From assembly GCA_965207165.1 (NCBI GenBank), contig OZ242265.1, positions 3,100,001-3,164,000 on the forward strand: a stretch of 64,000 nucleotides of DNA, in the 5' to 3' direction. Positions 1 to 8,771 of the stretch are shown in pieces. The first letter of the stretch is position 1. The number at the start of each line of letters is the position of its first letter. The notes beneath the pieces were generated by a model that did no database searches, had not been told where the DNA came from, and saw nothing but the letters and a program-made list of their open reading frames with translations. The position numbers and the translations under genes are program-made. Source of the stretch: JAAXHV01 sp965207165. GTDB taxonomy: Bacteria > Pseudomonadota > Gammaproteobacteria > Eutrophobiales > Eutrophobiaceae.

Positions 1-447
1 CTGGCGGTTTCCTTGCACGCCGCCAATGACGCGCTCAGGGACGAACTGGTGCCGATTAACAGGACCTACCCGATACGTAAACTGTTATCCGCCTGCCGCC
101 GCTACAGTGAAGCCACCGGCGGAGAACCCATCACCTTTGAATATGTCCTGCTGAAAGGGGTAAATGATTCCCTGGCTGACGCCCGGGAACTGGCGAGGCT
201 GTTGAAAGGCTTCCCGGCCAAGGTAAACCTGATTATTTTCAACCCGTTTCCCGGTACGGAGTACAGCCGGTCATCCATGGAAACCACTGACCTGTTCCGG
301 GATATACTGGTCCAATCCGGTATCATTACCATTACCCGGAAGACCCGGGGCGACGACATTGATGCAGCCTGCGGGCAACTGGTCGGGCGCGTGAAAGCGC
401 GCGCCGCGCGCAGCCAGACCCGGCGCATGGCAAACGGGTGCGCCTGA
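1..447 (+). CDS. rlmN: 23S rRNA/tRNA adenine-C2 methyltransferase RlmN, 3' part
   Basis: C-terminal about 148 residues of a radical-SAM RlmN; the 5' end lies before the window. The family methylates C2 of A2503 in 23S rRNA and A37 in some tRNAs. What is visible is the tail of the barrel (LAVSLHAAND at the window edge, then NLIIFNPFPGTEY) and the C-terminal GIITITRKTRGDDIDAACGQL segment. The Cys in AACGQL matches the conserved catalytic C-terminal cysteine of RlmN/Cfr enzymes. The radical-SAM CxxxCxxC motif is outside the window. It sits directly before rodZ. In many gammaproteobacteria pilF/pilW lies between rlmN and rodZ; here it is absent. Confidence 0.96.
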   Translation: MAVSLHAANDALRDELVPINRTYPIRKLLSACRRYSEATGGEPITFEYVLLKGVNDSLADARELARLLKGFPAKVNLIIFNPFPGTEYSRSSMETTDLFRDILVQSGIITITRKTRGDDIDAACGQLVGRVKARAARSQTRRMANGCA

Positions 448-471
448 CCCGGACGTCTTTTCAAGGTTGAT

Positions 472-1365
472 ATGTCCGATAACCAGAATAATGAAATACG
501 GTCATCTGCCGGCACATTCCTGAAGCGCCTGCGTGAAGAAAAAAACCTCTCCATAGAGGACGTGTCGACCAGGCTGTACCTGCAGCCTCACATCATAGAA
601 GCATTGGAGCAGGACGATCACGAGAGCCTGCCGACCGGGACTTACGTCTACGGTTACCTGCAGAATTACGCAAAATTACTGGACACACCTGCAGATCAGG
701 TTGTGGCGATGTACAAGGATGATATAACGGAACAACCGGAACAGGTCCCGCAACGTCAACCCAAGCCAAAAACCGGGCAATCGATTAAATGGCCTTACAC
801 GATCTTGTATCTCGTGGTGTTTGCCGCGTTACTGCTGCCGTTTACCTGGTGGCGCAGCCAGTATACGCAGGAAGCGACAATTTCTGCCGGGGCGGGCGGC
901 AACCGGTCCGGGGGCAACGCTGCGACGTCGGGTCTGTCCTACCCGATCACGATTGTCGAACATCCTGATACGCCGTTCTATCGAGCGCCAAACACGGAAC
1001 GCGCGGCGTCGGCGCAACAACCTGGTTTCCAGGCAACGAACCCTGACAGGGAATTCGACAATCCGGCAGACCCATACGACGGGAATATGATTACCACCGG
1101 CATAGGGCCTGACTCAATCAGGATAGTCCTCACGGATGATTGCTGGATCGAAATATTCGACGCCAACAACGATAAAGTGTTTTATGACCTGGCCAGGAGT
1201 GATCAAATACTGGTGCTGAACGGCACCGCGCCGTTTTCCGTTCTGCTGGGTAATGGGGAAGCGGCGGCCGTAGAATTCAATGCCATGCCCATTGACACAA
1301 CCCCTTATATGTCACGGATAGGTATGGCCCGCTTTGTGCTCGGTGAGGAGCAGGCCGGCCGCTGA
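472..1365 (+). CDS. rodZ: Cytoskeleton/cell-shape protein RodZ (HTH + DUF4115)
   Basis: 297-residue bitopic membrane protein. An N-terminal HTH_25 domain (about residues 12-80, FLKRLREEKNLSIEDVSTRL) is the cytoplasmic part that binds MreB in characterised RodZ. A basic, Pro/Gln-rich linker leads to one transmembrane helix (about 107-127) followed by TrpTrpArg. A low-complexity periplasmic linker ends in a C-terminal DUF4115 beta domain (about 205-290). The architecture and length are typical of RodZ. Its stop overlaps the hisS start by one base (TGATG), so translation of the two is probably coupled. ispG, which usually separates rodZ and hisS in this cluster, is missing. Confidence 0.93.
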   Translation: MSDNQNNEIRSSAGTFLKRLREEKNLSIEDVSTRLYLQPHIIEALEQDDHESLPTGTYVYGYLQNYAKLLDTPADQVVAMYKDDITEQPEQVPQRQPKPKTGQSIKWPYTILYLVVFAALLLPFTWWRSQYTQEATISAGAGGNRSGGNAATSGLSYPITIVEHPDTPFYRAPNTERAASAQQPGFQATNPDREFDNPADPYDGNMITTGIGPDSIRIVLTDDCWIEIFDANNDKVFYDLARSDQILVLNGTAPFSVLLGNGEAAAVEFNAMPIDTTPYMSRIGMARFVLGEEQAGR

Positions 1366-2648
1366 TGGAGAAACTGCAGGCCGTCAGAGGAATGCACGAT
1401 ACGCTGCCCGGGGAGGCATCCGCATGGACCCTTCTCGAGCAAACCATGCAATCCGTTCTGCAATCGTATTGCTACCGGGAAATCCGCTTTCCCATTCTGG
1501 AAAAAACCGATCTGTTTTCCCGCAGCATCGGCGCGGGAACGGATATCGTGAACAAGGAAATGTATACCTTCCAGGATCGCAACGGCGAGTTCCTGACCCT
1601 GCGCCCTGAAGGAACAGCAGGGTGTGTGCGCGTCCTGCTGCAGCACGGATTACTTCATTCCGGCCCGCAAAGGATCTGGTACCAGGGACCCATGTTCCGC
1701 CATGAAAGACCGCAGAAAGGACGCTTGCGGCAGTTCCACCAGGTCGGCGCCGAAGCATTCGGCATAGACAGCGCCGATATTGACGCCGAGATCATCATGC
1801 TGTGCGCCCGTATCTGGCATGTGCTCGGGATCACGGACGTGCGCCTGGAACTGAACTCGCTCGGTTCTTACGCGGCGCGCCAGGAATACCGCAACCTGCT
1901 GGTCGAATACCTGTCCGATAACCGGGAGCGACTGGATGAAGACAGCGTCAAGCGGCTGGAAACCAACCCGTTGAGAATTCTCGACAGCAAAAACCCGGCC
2001 ATGGGTGCAGTGATCGGCGCGGCGCCGTCGCTGCTCGATTCAATCGATGAAGAATCGGCAGAGCATTTTGCCGTTTTAAGAGAACTGCTGGATGCAAACG
2101 CTGTTGCATATGAAATAAACCCCAGGCTGGTACGCGGACTCGATTATTACAACCGCACCGTATTTGAGTGGATCACCGACAGGCTTGGCGCCCAGGGAAC
2201 CATCTGCGCAGGCGGACGTTACGACGATCTTGTCGCACAACTGGGCGGCAGGGCCACCCCCGGGGTGGGTTTTGCGATGGGACTCGAGCGGATCCTCGAC
2301 CTGATGCAATCCGGCACTGCTGAACCGGGTTCGGACACCCCCCGGGTGTACCAGGTACTCGTGGGGGACGCGGCCATGAAAAACGGCATAAAACTGGCGG
2401 AACAGCTACGCGATAAACTACCCGGGCTAAGGCTTCTCATGCACTGCGGCGGCGGCAGTTTCAAGAGCCAGTTCAAAAAAGCCGACAAATCACAGGCGGA
2501 GTACGCGCTGATCCTGGGCGACGACGAAGTAGCGAAAAATACCGTCCAGATCAAACCCTTGCGCGCGGATACGGGGCAATACGAAATCAGCCAGGACGAA
2601 CTGGCCGATGAACTTGCCAGGCTGCTGCCCGGCACTCACTCTCCCTGA
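1365..2648 (+). CDS. hisS: Histidyl-tRNA synthetase
   Basis: 427-residue class II aminoacyl-tRNA synthetase that charges tRNA-His in the cytoplasm. Class II motifs are present: motif 1 region near IREIRFPILEKTDLF-like sequence, motif 2 GPMFRHERPQKGRLRQFHQ (about residues 108-126), and the histidine-specific LVRGLDYYNRTVFEW segment (about 250-264) with a later GVGFAMGLERI motif 3. The C-terminal anticodon-binding domain starts around residue 325. Length equals the usual bacterial HisS (about 424). The start ATG overlaps the rodZ stop. A convergent TonB receptor gene follows 51 bp downstream. Confidence 0.97.
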   Translation: MEKLQAVRGMHDTLPGEASAWTLLEQTMQSVLQSYCYREIRFPILEKTDLFSRSIGAGTDIVNKEMYTFQDRNGEFLTLRPEGTAGCVRVLLQHGLLHSGPQRIWYQGPMFRHERPQKGRLRQFHQVGAEAFGIDSADIDAEIIMLCARIWHVLGITDVRLELNSLGSYAARQEYRNLLVEYLSDNRERLDEDSVKRLETNPLRILDSKNPAMGAVIGAAPSLLDSIDEESAEHFAVLRELLDANAVAYEINPRLVRGLDYYNRTVFEWITDRLGAQGTICAGGRYDDLVAQLGGRATPGVGFAMGLERILDLMQSGTAEPGSDTPRVYQVLVGDAAMKNGIKLAEQLRDKLPGLRLLMHCGGGSFKSQFKKADKSQAEYALILGDDEVAKNTVQIKPLRADTGQYEISQDELADELARLLPGTHSP

Positions 2649-2699
2649 CCCGCAACCGCCGGCAAAGATTAACCGGCGCTGACTTGAAAATTACCCCGG

Positions 2700-5105
2700 T
2701 CAGTTAAAATTCCGGCGCACACTGACAGACCAGGTGGCCGGCATGCCGTACACGCCCTCTACACCATTGTTATTGGCAAAGCCCGTGATGATATACGTCT
2801 CGTCGGCCACGTTGCGTCCCGCCGCGGTAACCGACCATGCATCGGCGGCATCGCGCCAGGTCAGCGAGAGATTCAACAGGGTATAGGCGGGTTGCACCAG
2901 TAACGGCGTATTCCGGTCATCATTGGCGACCTTGCTGGTATGGGACAGGTCAAGCCGCGGCGTCAACGTGCCCATATCACCCAGGTTGATGGAATATTGC
3001 GCAGCGGCGTTGATGTTCCATTCCGGCGCGTTGATCAGGTCATCATCAATGTCGAAGGCGACACCCTCATCCAGCTTGACGTATTCCGCATCCAGGTAGC
3101 CTACGCCGACCTGCAGTAACGCTTCGGGTACAGGCACTGCTGTCATTTCCAGTTCAAACCCGAGGATTTCCGCTTCTGCCGCGTTGACCGTGGACAGGCC
3201 TATGGTGCCTGCACTGTCACTCTCGTCGGAGGTGACCTGCATATCCGTGTAGTCGGTGAAAAATACCGCGCCGTTGAAGCGCATGCGATTATCAAGCAGG
3301 GTGGTTTTGAAACCGCCTTCGTAAACCTTCACGAACTCCGGTCCGGCAACCGGGGCTTCACGCTTTGCCGGAAAGACCCGTTGAGTGAAGGCGCCGGCCT
3401 TGAATCCCTCCGAGTAGGAGACGTACGTCATGATATCGTCAGTCCAGCGGAAAGACAGGTTGACATAGGGTTGCACCTCGCTGGCATTGGAATGGGCCGG
3501 TACCATGGGTAACACGCAGGAACCTTGGGTATTGGCAGGTGTCAGCGGTGTCCCTTCACAATCAAACGGCGAGGCAGGCGCTATGGAAAGCGGGAACGGG
3601 ACACCCCTGTCGATACCCACATGGGAGTCCGCGACAAATTCCTTTTCCTCGTCCGTATACCGCACGCCCGCGGTCAGTGATAACTGGTCCGTCACGTCAA
3701 AAGTGCCCTGGGCAAACACGGCCTTGCTCTCGTTGTCTATCGTGCCGCCGCTGTCGAATACGGTATTGAACGGCAACTCCACCACGTCCAGGTGCTTGCC
3801 CGTTTCCTTCAGGTAATACAACCCGATCATCCATTCCAGGCGATCCTCGAACGCGTTGCCCAGCAACTGGAGTTCCTGGGTAGTCTGTTTTTGCTCGTAG
3901 TCGTTGGCGGTGCGGACAATCACGTGGACCGGCAGCTTCGAATGGCCGGTATCCCGGGACCAGAAACCGTCTTCCACCCGGCGGTGCGCGCTAATTGATT
4001 TTACCGTAAGGTTATCGGTAATATCCCATTCCAGGGTGCCGCTGACACCCCAGACATTCAGCTCGGAATCCGGGCGTACGGCAACCCCGAACCGGTCATT
4101 GTTACTTAGTTCCGGTGTCGCGCTCACGTGGCTGCTCCAGGTCTTGAACGGCCCTACCGCCCATTGATCGTTGTAACATTTGTCATTTCCGAACCGGGCA
4201 GGGTCAGTACTGACCACGAAACCGCCGCAGGCCGGGTCGCCGGATACCAGGTTATTAAGTTTGGGGAAGAACCCGTCTTCCGCCACGTCGATCAGCACAT
4301 TGGGCGCGGGCGCCTCATCGGTAGTGGAGTAATCTCCGGTTATGTCCACCGTGATCGCGTCGGACGGCGTCCAGCGGAACGCCAGCCGGCCGGAGAGGTC
4401 TTCGTTATCACCCAGGTCCGGCCCGTCCCCCAGGTTTTTCACGTAACCGTCCCGGTTCCTGGTGGACAAAGAGAGGCTGCCCGCCAGGCTCTCGCCCATG
4501 GGGATGTTCACATAACCGTTGGCGTCAATGCGGTCATAACTGCCGGTCGTCACCTCCACCCGGCCGAACACCTTGTCGGTGGACGGCTTCTTGGTAACTA
4601 CGGAGATGGCGCCGCCGATAGTATTTCTTCCGAACAACGTGCCCTGGGGGCCGCGCAACACCTCGATCCGTTCCACGTCCACCGTATCCATCACCTGGCC
4701 GATGGTACGGGCGATATACACCCCGTCCAGGTAAATACCCACACCCGGATCAACGGGCAAGGCCCAGTCGGCGCTGCCGACGCCGCGGATCATGACGATG
4801 GCCGCCGAATTGCCGGCGGCGATTGGCGCGGTAAAATCGAATACGACGTTGGGGGTGAACTCACCCAGGTCGGAGAAGTCAACTGCGCCGCGTTCCTCCA
4901 GGTCGGCAGCAGTGAATGCCGCGACCGATATGGGCGTGTCCTGCAGACTCTCTTCACGCTTTCTGGCGGTTACTACAATCTCCTCCAGGGCGCCCGCCTG
5001 CGCGAGCAATTCGGAAGATGCAGTTACGAGCAGGCAAGCGGACAAAAAAAGCTGGAAAATGCCAACTGCATATCCGGATTTGTTCCTGGTGTCGGGATTG
5101 GTCAT
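2700..5105 (-). CDS. TonB-dependent outer-membrane receptor
   Basis: 801-residue outer-membrane receptor with a signal peptide (about residues 1-36). A TonB box/plug start EEIVVTARKREESLQDTPIS is followed by a plug domain containing LRGPQGTLFGRNTIGGAIS and a 22-strand-type beta barrel ending in an aromatic C-terminal residue pattern (VRRNFN). This plug signature is typical of the large TonB-receptor families of marine and oligotrophic proteobacteria. The substrate cannot be read from sequence, and no neighbouring TonB/ExbBD or siderophore gene helps. It lies antisense between hisS and yfgM, genes usually adjacent, so it is probably a later insertion in the core cluster. Confidence 0.9.
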   Translation of the reverse strand: MTNPDTRNKSGYAVGIFQLFLSACLLVTASSELLAQAGALEEIVVTARKREESLQDTPISVAAFTAADLEERGAVDFSDLGEFTPNVVFDFTAPIAAGNSAAIVMIRGVGSADWALPVDPGVGIYLDGVYIARTIGQVMDTVDVERIEVLRGPQGTLFGRNTIGGAISVVTKKPSTDKVFGRVEVTTGSYDRIDANGYVNIPMGESLAGSLSLSTRNRDGYVKNLGDGPDLGDNEDLSGRLAFRWTPSDAITVDITGDYSTTDEAPAPNVLIDVAEDGFFPKLNNLVSGDPACGGFVVSTDPARFGNDKCYNDQWAVGPFKTWSSHVSATPELSNNDRFGVAVRPDSELNVWGVSGTLEWDITDNLTVKSISAHRRVEDGFWSRDTGHSKLPVHVIVRTANDYEQKQTTQELQLLGNAFEDRLEWMIGLYYLKETGKHLDVVELPFNTVFDSGGTIDNESKAVFAQGTFDVTDQLSLTAGVRYTDEEKEFVADSHVGIDRGVPFPLSIAPASPFDCEGTPLTPANTQGSCVLPMVPAHSNASEVQPYVNLSFRWTDDIMTYVSYSEGFKAGAFTQRVFPAKREAPVAGPEFVKVYEGGFKTTLLDNRMRFNGAVFFTDYTDMQVTSDESDSAGTIGLSTVNAAEAEILGFELEMTAVPVPEALLQVGVGYLDAEYVKLDEGVAFDIDDDLINAPEWNINAAAQYSINLGDMGTLTPRLDLSHTSKVANDDRNTPLLVQPAYTLLNLSLTWRDAADAWSVTAAGRNVADETYIITGFANNNGVEGVYGMPATWSVSVRRNFN

Positions 5106-5305
5106 ATTAGTTCCCCTGTGGAAATTATCTACGCAAAGGTGCCGAGTTTACAGGCTTTCGCCGGGCATGTCTTATAAAATAATATATCCCAAAAATATCA
5201 CCGTGTCATATGACCCGGGAATCACCGGTAAGGGTCTTGTTACAACAGGACTTGAGGCGGATTATCATTTATAATCGCTCCTTCAGCGGAAACTTGGAGA
5301 ACTTC

Positions 5306-5935
5306 TTGGACGCATACTCATCAGAAACGCAACAGGTCGAGGAAATTAAGAAGTGGTGGCGTGAAAACGGCTTTTCCGTCGTGCTCGGCCTGACACTGGG
5401 TGTATCCGGCATTTTCGGCTGGCGTTACTGGCAGGACGTGAAGGTGGAACAGTCACAAGCCGCTTCCGTTCTGTACTCCGACATGATCGCCGCCTTCGTG
5501 AACGATGATACGGCAGACGCCCGGGATAATGCCGACAGGATAGTGGCGGATTACAGGAACACCACTTACGGTGTCTTCGCCATGCTGGGACTGGCCCGGC
5601 TGGCCGTAGCCGATGATGACCTGGACGCTGCCGAGTCACACCTGCGCGAGGCGCTTGAACAGAACAGGGATGCCTCATTTTCTCACGTCATCCGCACGAG
5701 GCTGGTGCGCGTTCTTATCAGCCAGGACAAGCTGGATGAAGCAGGCAGCATGATAAACCGGCAGGGAACAGGGGAGTTTGCTTCCGCCTATGACGAGTTA
5801 ATGGGGGATATCAGCGCCCTGCAGGGAGACTTCGAAGCCGCGCGCGCTGCATACCAGCAGTCCATCAACGGGGCGCTCGCCGCGGGACGGGATATTTCCA
5901 CCCTTGAACTCAAACTCAACAATATTGGACAATAG
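5306..5935 (+). CDS. yfgM: YfgM-like ancillary SecYEG translocon subunit
   Basis: 209-residue inner-membrane protein with a short cytoplasmic N-terminus, one transmembrane helix (about residues 22-39, VVLGLTLGVSGIFGW) and a periplasmic tetratricopeptide domain. In E. coli YfgM links the SecYEG translocon to periplasmic chaperones. I chose the TTG at 5306. It is preceded by GGAG with a 6-nt spacer, and the resulting N-terminus (MDAYSSETQQVE) lines up residue for residue with E. coli YfgM (MEIYENENDQVE). A longer reading from 5210 would add 32 unsupported residues. It sits just before bamB, the conserved order. Confidence 0.9.
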   Translation: MDAYSSETQQVEEIKKWWRENGFSVVLGLTLGVSGIFGWRYWQDVKVEQSQAASVLYSDMIAAFVNDDTADARDNADRIVADYRNTTYGVFAMLGLARLAVADDDLDAAESHLREALEQNRDASFSHVIRTRLVRVLISQDKLDEAGSMINRQGTGEFASAYDELMGDISALQGDFEAARAAYQQSINGALAAGRDISTLELKLNNIGQ

Positions 5936-5944
5936 CCGTCTCCG

Positions 5945-5981
5945 GTAGTTGGTTCCTGGTTGCTGGTTACTGGAAACTGAA
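5945..5981 (+). repeat. Phrase-like low-complexity leader (TTGGTT / TGGTTACTGG type)
   Basis: The spacer before bamB consists of quasi-repeats of TTGGTTCCTGG, TTGCTGG and TTACTGG ending 1-2 bases before the bamB ATG. The only Shine-Dalgarno-like string is a weak GGAA. Similar phrase-like leaders precede three other plus-strand genes in this window (see 7199, 16932, 25341). Confidence 0.55.
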
Positions 5982-5982
5982 C

Positions 5983-7194
5983 ATGCGATATATCACCCTG
6001 CTCATACTTGCGGTAATCCTGTCAGGCTGCGCCGCGACGGAAAGAGTGACAAATTATTTCAAGGGGGGCAGCGACAACGCCGAACCTCCCAACCCCCTGG
6101 TCGAATTCAGGCCGCTTGTCAACGTTATCCAGCTCTGGAAAAAAAATAACGGCGTAGGTACGGACGAACAATACCTGAAGCTGGCGCCGGTCATCGTCAA
6201 TCAGCGCCTGTATATTGTCGATTCGGCCGGCAGCATCGGGGCAATGGATGCGACAAACGGCAAACGCTTATGGCAGAAAAAGATTGCCGCGTCTGAATCA
6301 ATCGACGGTAAATCCGGCTGGTTACGGGGTGGCGATATCAATATAACGGGCGGCCCCGGCTACGGTGAGAATACGCTCATGGTCGGTTCCCTTGAGGGTG
6401 AAATCATATCTCTGTCCTCAGAAAACGGCAGTGAACTGTGGCGCACCAGGGTGTCCAGTGAGGTGTTATCCGCTCCGCAACGGGACTCGGATATCGTTAT
6501 CGTCAGAACAATCGACGGCAAGGTATTCGGTATCGATGGCGACAAGGGAAGAAGACTATGGATTTATGACCGGACGGTGCCGCCGCTGACTCTCAGGGGC
6601 ACGAGCACGCCGGCAATAGACAGCGGCATCGTGGTGGCCGGATTCGACGGCGGAAAAATGGCCGCGCTGGATGTGCGCACCGGTAAACTGCTTTGGGAAA
6701 CCAGCATATCCGCCGCCCGGGGACGCTCCGAACTCGAACGGATGGTCGATATCGATTCCGAACCCATGATAGTAGACGGCACTGTCTATATCGCCACGTT
6801 CCAGGGCCATGTAGCAGCGGTGCAACTGGAAACAGGCCGCATCCTGTGGAGCAGCGATCTCTCTTCCTATGCCGGTTTCAGCGCGGATGAACAAAACATC
6901 TATGTCAGTGACGAGGAAAGCCATGTGTGGGCGCTGGACAGGTTCAGCGGGTCGGTACTGTGGGAGCAGGATAACCTGCACGCCCGGGCGATCACCGCGC
7001 CCGCCGCTATCGGCGATCAAATCGTCGTAGGCGACCTGGAAGGCTATTTACACTGGATCAGCAAAAAAACCGGTGAGTTCACCGCCCGGGAACGACTGTG
7101 CAAGGACCCTGTCATTGCAAAACCTATTGTAGTCGGCAAGATAGCCTACGCATATTGCAGTGACGGCCGCCTGGCTGCCTATACCTACCGCTGA
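5983..7194 (+). CDS. bamB: Outer membrane assembly lipoprotein BamB
   Basis: 403-residue lipoprotein. The signal peptide carries a lipobox LSGC with the acylated Cys at residue 16. The rest is an eight-bladed PQQ-type beta-propeller with repeated tryptophan-docking strands (GKRLWQKK, GSELWRTRV, GRRLWIYDR, GKLLWETS, GRILWSSDL, GSVLWEQDN). BamB is the periplasmic propeller of the BamABCDE complex that inserts beta-barrel proteins into the outer membrane. Between yfgM and der it holds its conserved genomic position. Length matches the family. The start is fixed by the signal peptide. Confidence 0.96.
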   Translation: MRYITLLILAVILSGCAATERVTNYFKGGSDNAEPPNPLVEFRPLVNVIQLWKKNNGVGTDEQYLKLAPVIVNQRLYIVDSAGSIGAMDATNGKRLWQKKIAASESIDGKSGWLRGGDINITGGPGYGENTLMVGSLEGEIISLSSENGSELWRTRVSSEVLSAPQRDSDIVIVRTIDGKVFGIDGDKGRRLWIYDRTVPPLTLRGTSTPAIDSGIVVAGFDGGKMAALDVRTGKLLWETSISAARGRSELERMVDIDSEPMIVDGTVYIATFQGHVAAVQLETGRILWSSDLSSYAGFSADEQNIYVSDEESHVWALDRFSGSVLWEQDNLHARAITAPAAIGDQIVVGDLEGYLHWISKKTGEFTARERLCKDPVIAKPIVVGKIAYAYCSDGRLAAYTYR

Positions 7195-7198
7195 TTGC

Positions 7199-7361
7199 AA
7201 TTGGAAATTACGAATTACGAATTAGGAATTAGGAATTGAAATAAATAAGTCGTAAGGGGCAACTTGCAGCGTGCCAGATTCACAACATACCAATATGACT
7301 TTTTGACATTCAGGCTGCACCCATTCCCAATTCCTAATTCGTAATTCCTAATTCCTAATTG
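7199..7361. repeat. Inverted pair of GAATTACGAATTAGGAATT-type arrays
   Basis: Left arm 7199-7238 is built from GAATTACGAATTAGGAATTAGG-like units. Right arm 7326-7361 is built from the reverse complement (CCTAATTCGTAATTCCTAAT). The arms can pair over about 35-40 bases, leaving an 87-base spacer, so the transcript could form a long hairpin directly upstream of der (ATG at 7369). No Shine-Dalgarno sequence remains before der. It could be a small non-autonomous element or a degenerate simple-sequence repeat. I see no target duplication. Confidence 0.7.
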
Positions 7362-7368
7362 ATCCCCC

Positions 7369-8769
7369 ATGACTCCTGTCATTGCCATTGTCGGTTGTCC
7401 CAACGTCGGGAAATCCACTTTGTTCAATCGCCTGACGCGTTCCCGTTCGGCGCTGGTAGCGGATGAACCGGGCGTGACCAGGGACAGAAAATACGGCTAT
7501 GCCAACCTGCACAATTCCGGCATGCTCGTGTGTGATACCGGCGGGATAGCCGGCAGTACCGAAGATCATCACCAGATAGTGGAATCGGTCAGCGGGCAGA
7601 CCATGCAGGCCATGGAAGAGGCAGATGCGGTCGTATGGCTGGTAGACGGCCGTTCGGGGTTGACGGCCGGCGATATTGAACTGGCCGCAATGATGAGGAA
7701 ACTGGCGAAACCGGTGTTACTGGTGGTAAACAAGATCGACGGGATAGGCCCGGAGACCGCAATGTCCGAGTTCCATTCGATGGGCGGGTTTGCCGCGCCC
7801 ATACCGGTTTCGGCACAAGCCGGGGACGGCATCAGCGAATTGCTCGATGCAATCGCTGCATCATTACCGCAAGCCAGCGCGTTGCCGCCAGAAAACGCCG
7901 GTGCGGTCAAAATTTCCGTTATCGGCCGCCCCAATGTCGGCAAGTCGACCCTGATTAACAGGATCATCGGGGAAAACAGGGTGCTGACCTCCGATCTGCC
8001 GGGAACCACTCGCGACAGCATAACGATCCCGTTCCGGCGCCGGCAGAACGATTACCTGCTGATAGATACGGCCGGTATTCGAAGACGCCCCAAGGTAACC
8101 GGCAAAATAGAAAAGTTCAGCGTCATAAAAAGCCTGAAGGCCATTGAAGAATGCAATGTTGTCATATTGGTGCTGGACGCCCGCGATGTCATTTCCGACC
8201 AGGATCAGACCCTGCTCGGAATAATCAACCAGTCGGGCAAATCCCTGATTATCGCGGTCAACAAGTGGGATGGCCTGAGCGCCTACCAGAAGGCGACCAT
8301 TGAGCGGCAACTCGAAAGGAAGACCGGTTTTATCGACTACGCCGTTACCCGGTACATATCGGCATTGCACGGGACGGGAATAGGAAAACTGTTCGACAGC
8401 GTAGATAAAATTATCCGCTCGCGGCAGCAGGATCTCAACTCGTCAACCGTAACCGGCATTCTGCAGGAAGCGCTGGCGGCAAATCCTCCACCCCTGGTAA
8501 GGGGGCGGCGCATCAAGCTCAAGTATGCCCACCTGGGAGGAAACGACCCGGTCCGCATCATCATCCACGGAAACCAGACCAGGGATATCCCGGCAAATTA
8601 CCGGCGTTATCTGGCCGGCCATTTCCGCAGGAAAATGAAGTTGACGGGAACACCCGTATTTATCGAGTTCAGGCAGGGTGATAATCCGTACAAGGCGTTC
8701 CGCAATACCCTGAACAAGCGCCAGATCCGCAAACGCCGGCGCCTGATTGAGCACAGCAGGAAGAACTAG
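7369..8769 (+). CDS. der: Ribosome biogenesis GTPase Der (EngA)
   Basis: 466-residue essential GTPase with two tandem G domains and a C-terminal KH-like domain, needed for 50S subunit maturation. First G domain: GCPNVGKS (residues 9-16), DTGG switch and NKID. Second G domain: GRPNVGKS (about 186-193), DTAG and NKWD. The C-terminal basic tail (KRRRLIEH) is usual. It follows bamB, the conserved arrangement, and ends only 2 bp from the convergent bamC stop. The ATG start gives the normal N-terminus MTPVIAIVG. Confidence 0.98.
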   Translation: MTPVIAIVGCPNVGKSTLFNRLTRSRSALVADEPGVTRDRKYGYANLHNSGMLVCDTGGIAGSTEDHHQIVESVSGQTMQAMEEADAVVWLVDGRSGLTAGDIELAAMMRKLAKPVLLVVNKIDGIGPETAMSEFHSMGGFAAPIPVSAQAGDGISELLDAIAASLPQASALPPENAGAVKISVIGRPNVGKSTLINRIIGENRVLTSDLPGTTRDSITIPFRRRQNDYLLIDTAGIRRRPKVTGKIEKFSVIKSLKAIEECNVVILVLDARDVISDQDQTLLGIINQSGKSLIIAVNKWDGLSAYQKATIERQLERKTGFIDYAVTRYISALHGTGIGKLFDSVDKIIRSRQQDLNSSTVTGILQEALAANPPPLVRGRRIKLKYAHLGGNDPVRIIIHGNQTRDIPANYRRYLAGHFRRKMKLTGTPVFIEFRQGDNPYKAFRNTLNKRQIRKRRRLIEHSRKN

Positions 8770-8771
8770 CG

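Noticed and set aside
2657..2678. Intrinsic terminator between hisS and the TonB receptor
   Set aside because: A 6-bp CGCCGG/CCGGCG stem with a 10-nt loop exists, but there is no T run on either side, so support is too weak.
4128..5177. 349-codon plus-strand open frame
   Set aside because: Entirely antisense to the TonB receptor, with no recognisable domain; the receptor reading has a signal peptide, plug and barrel.
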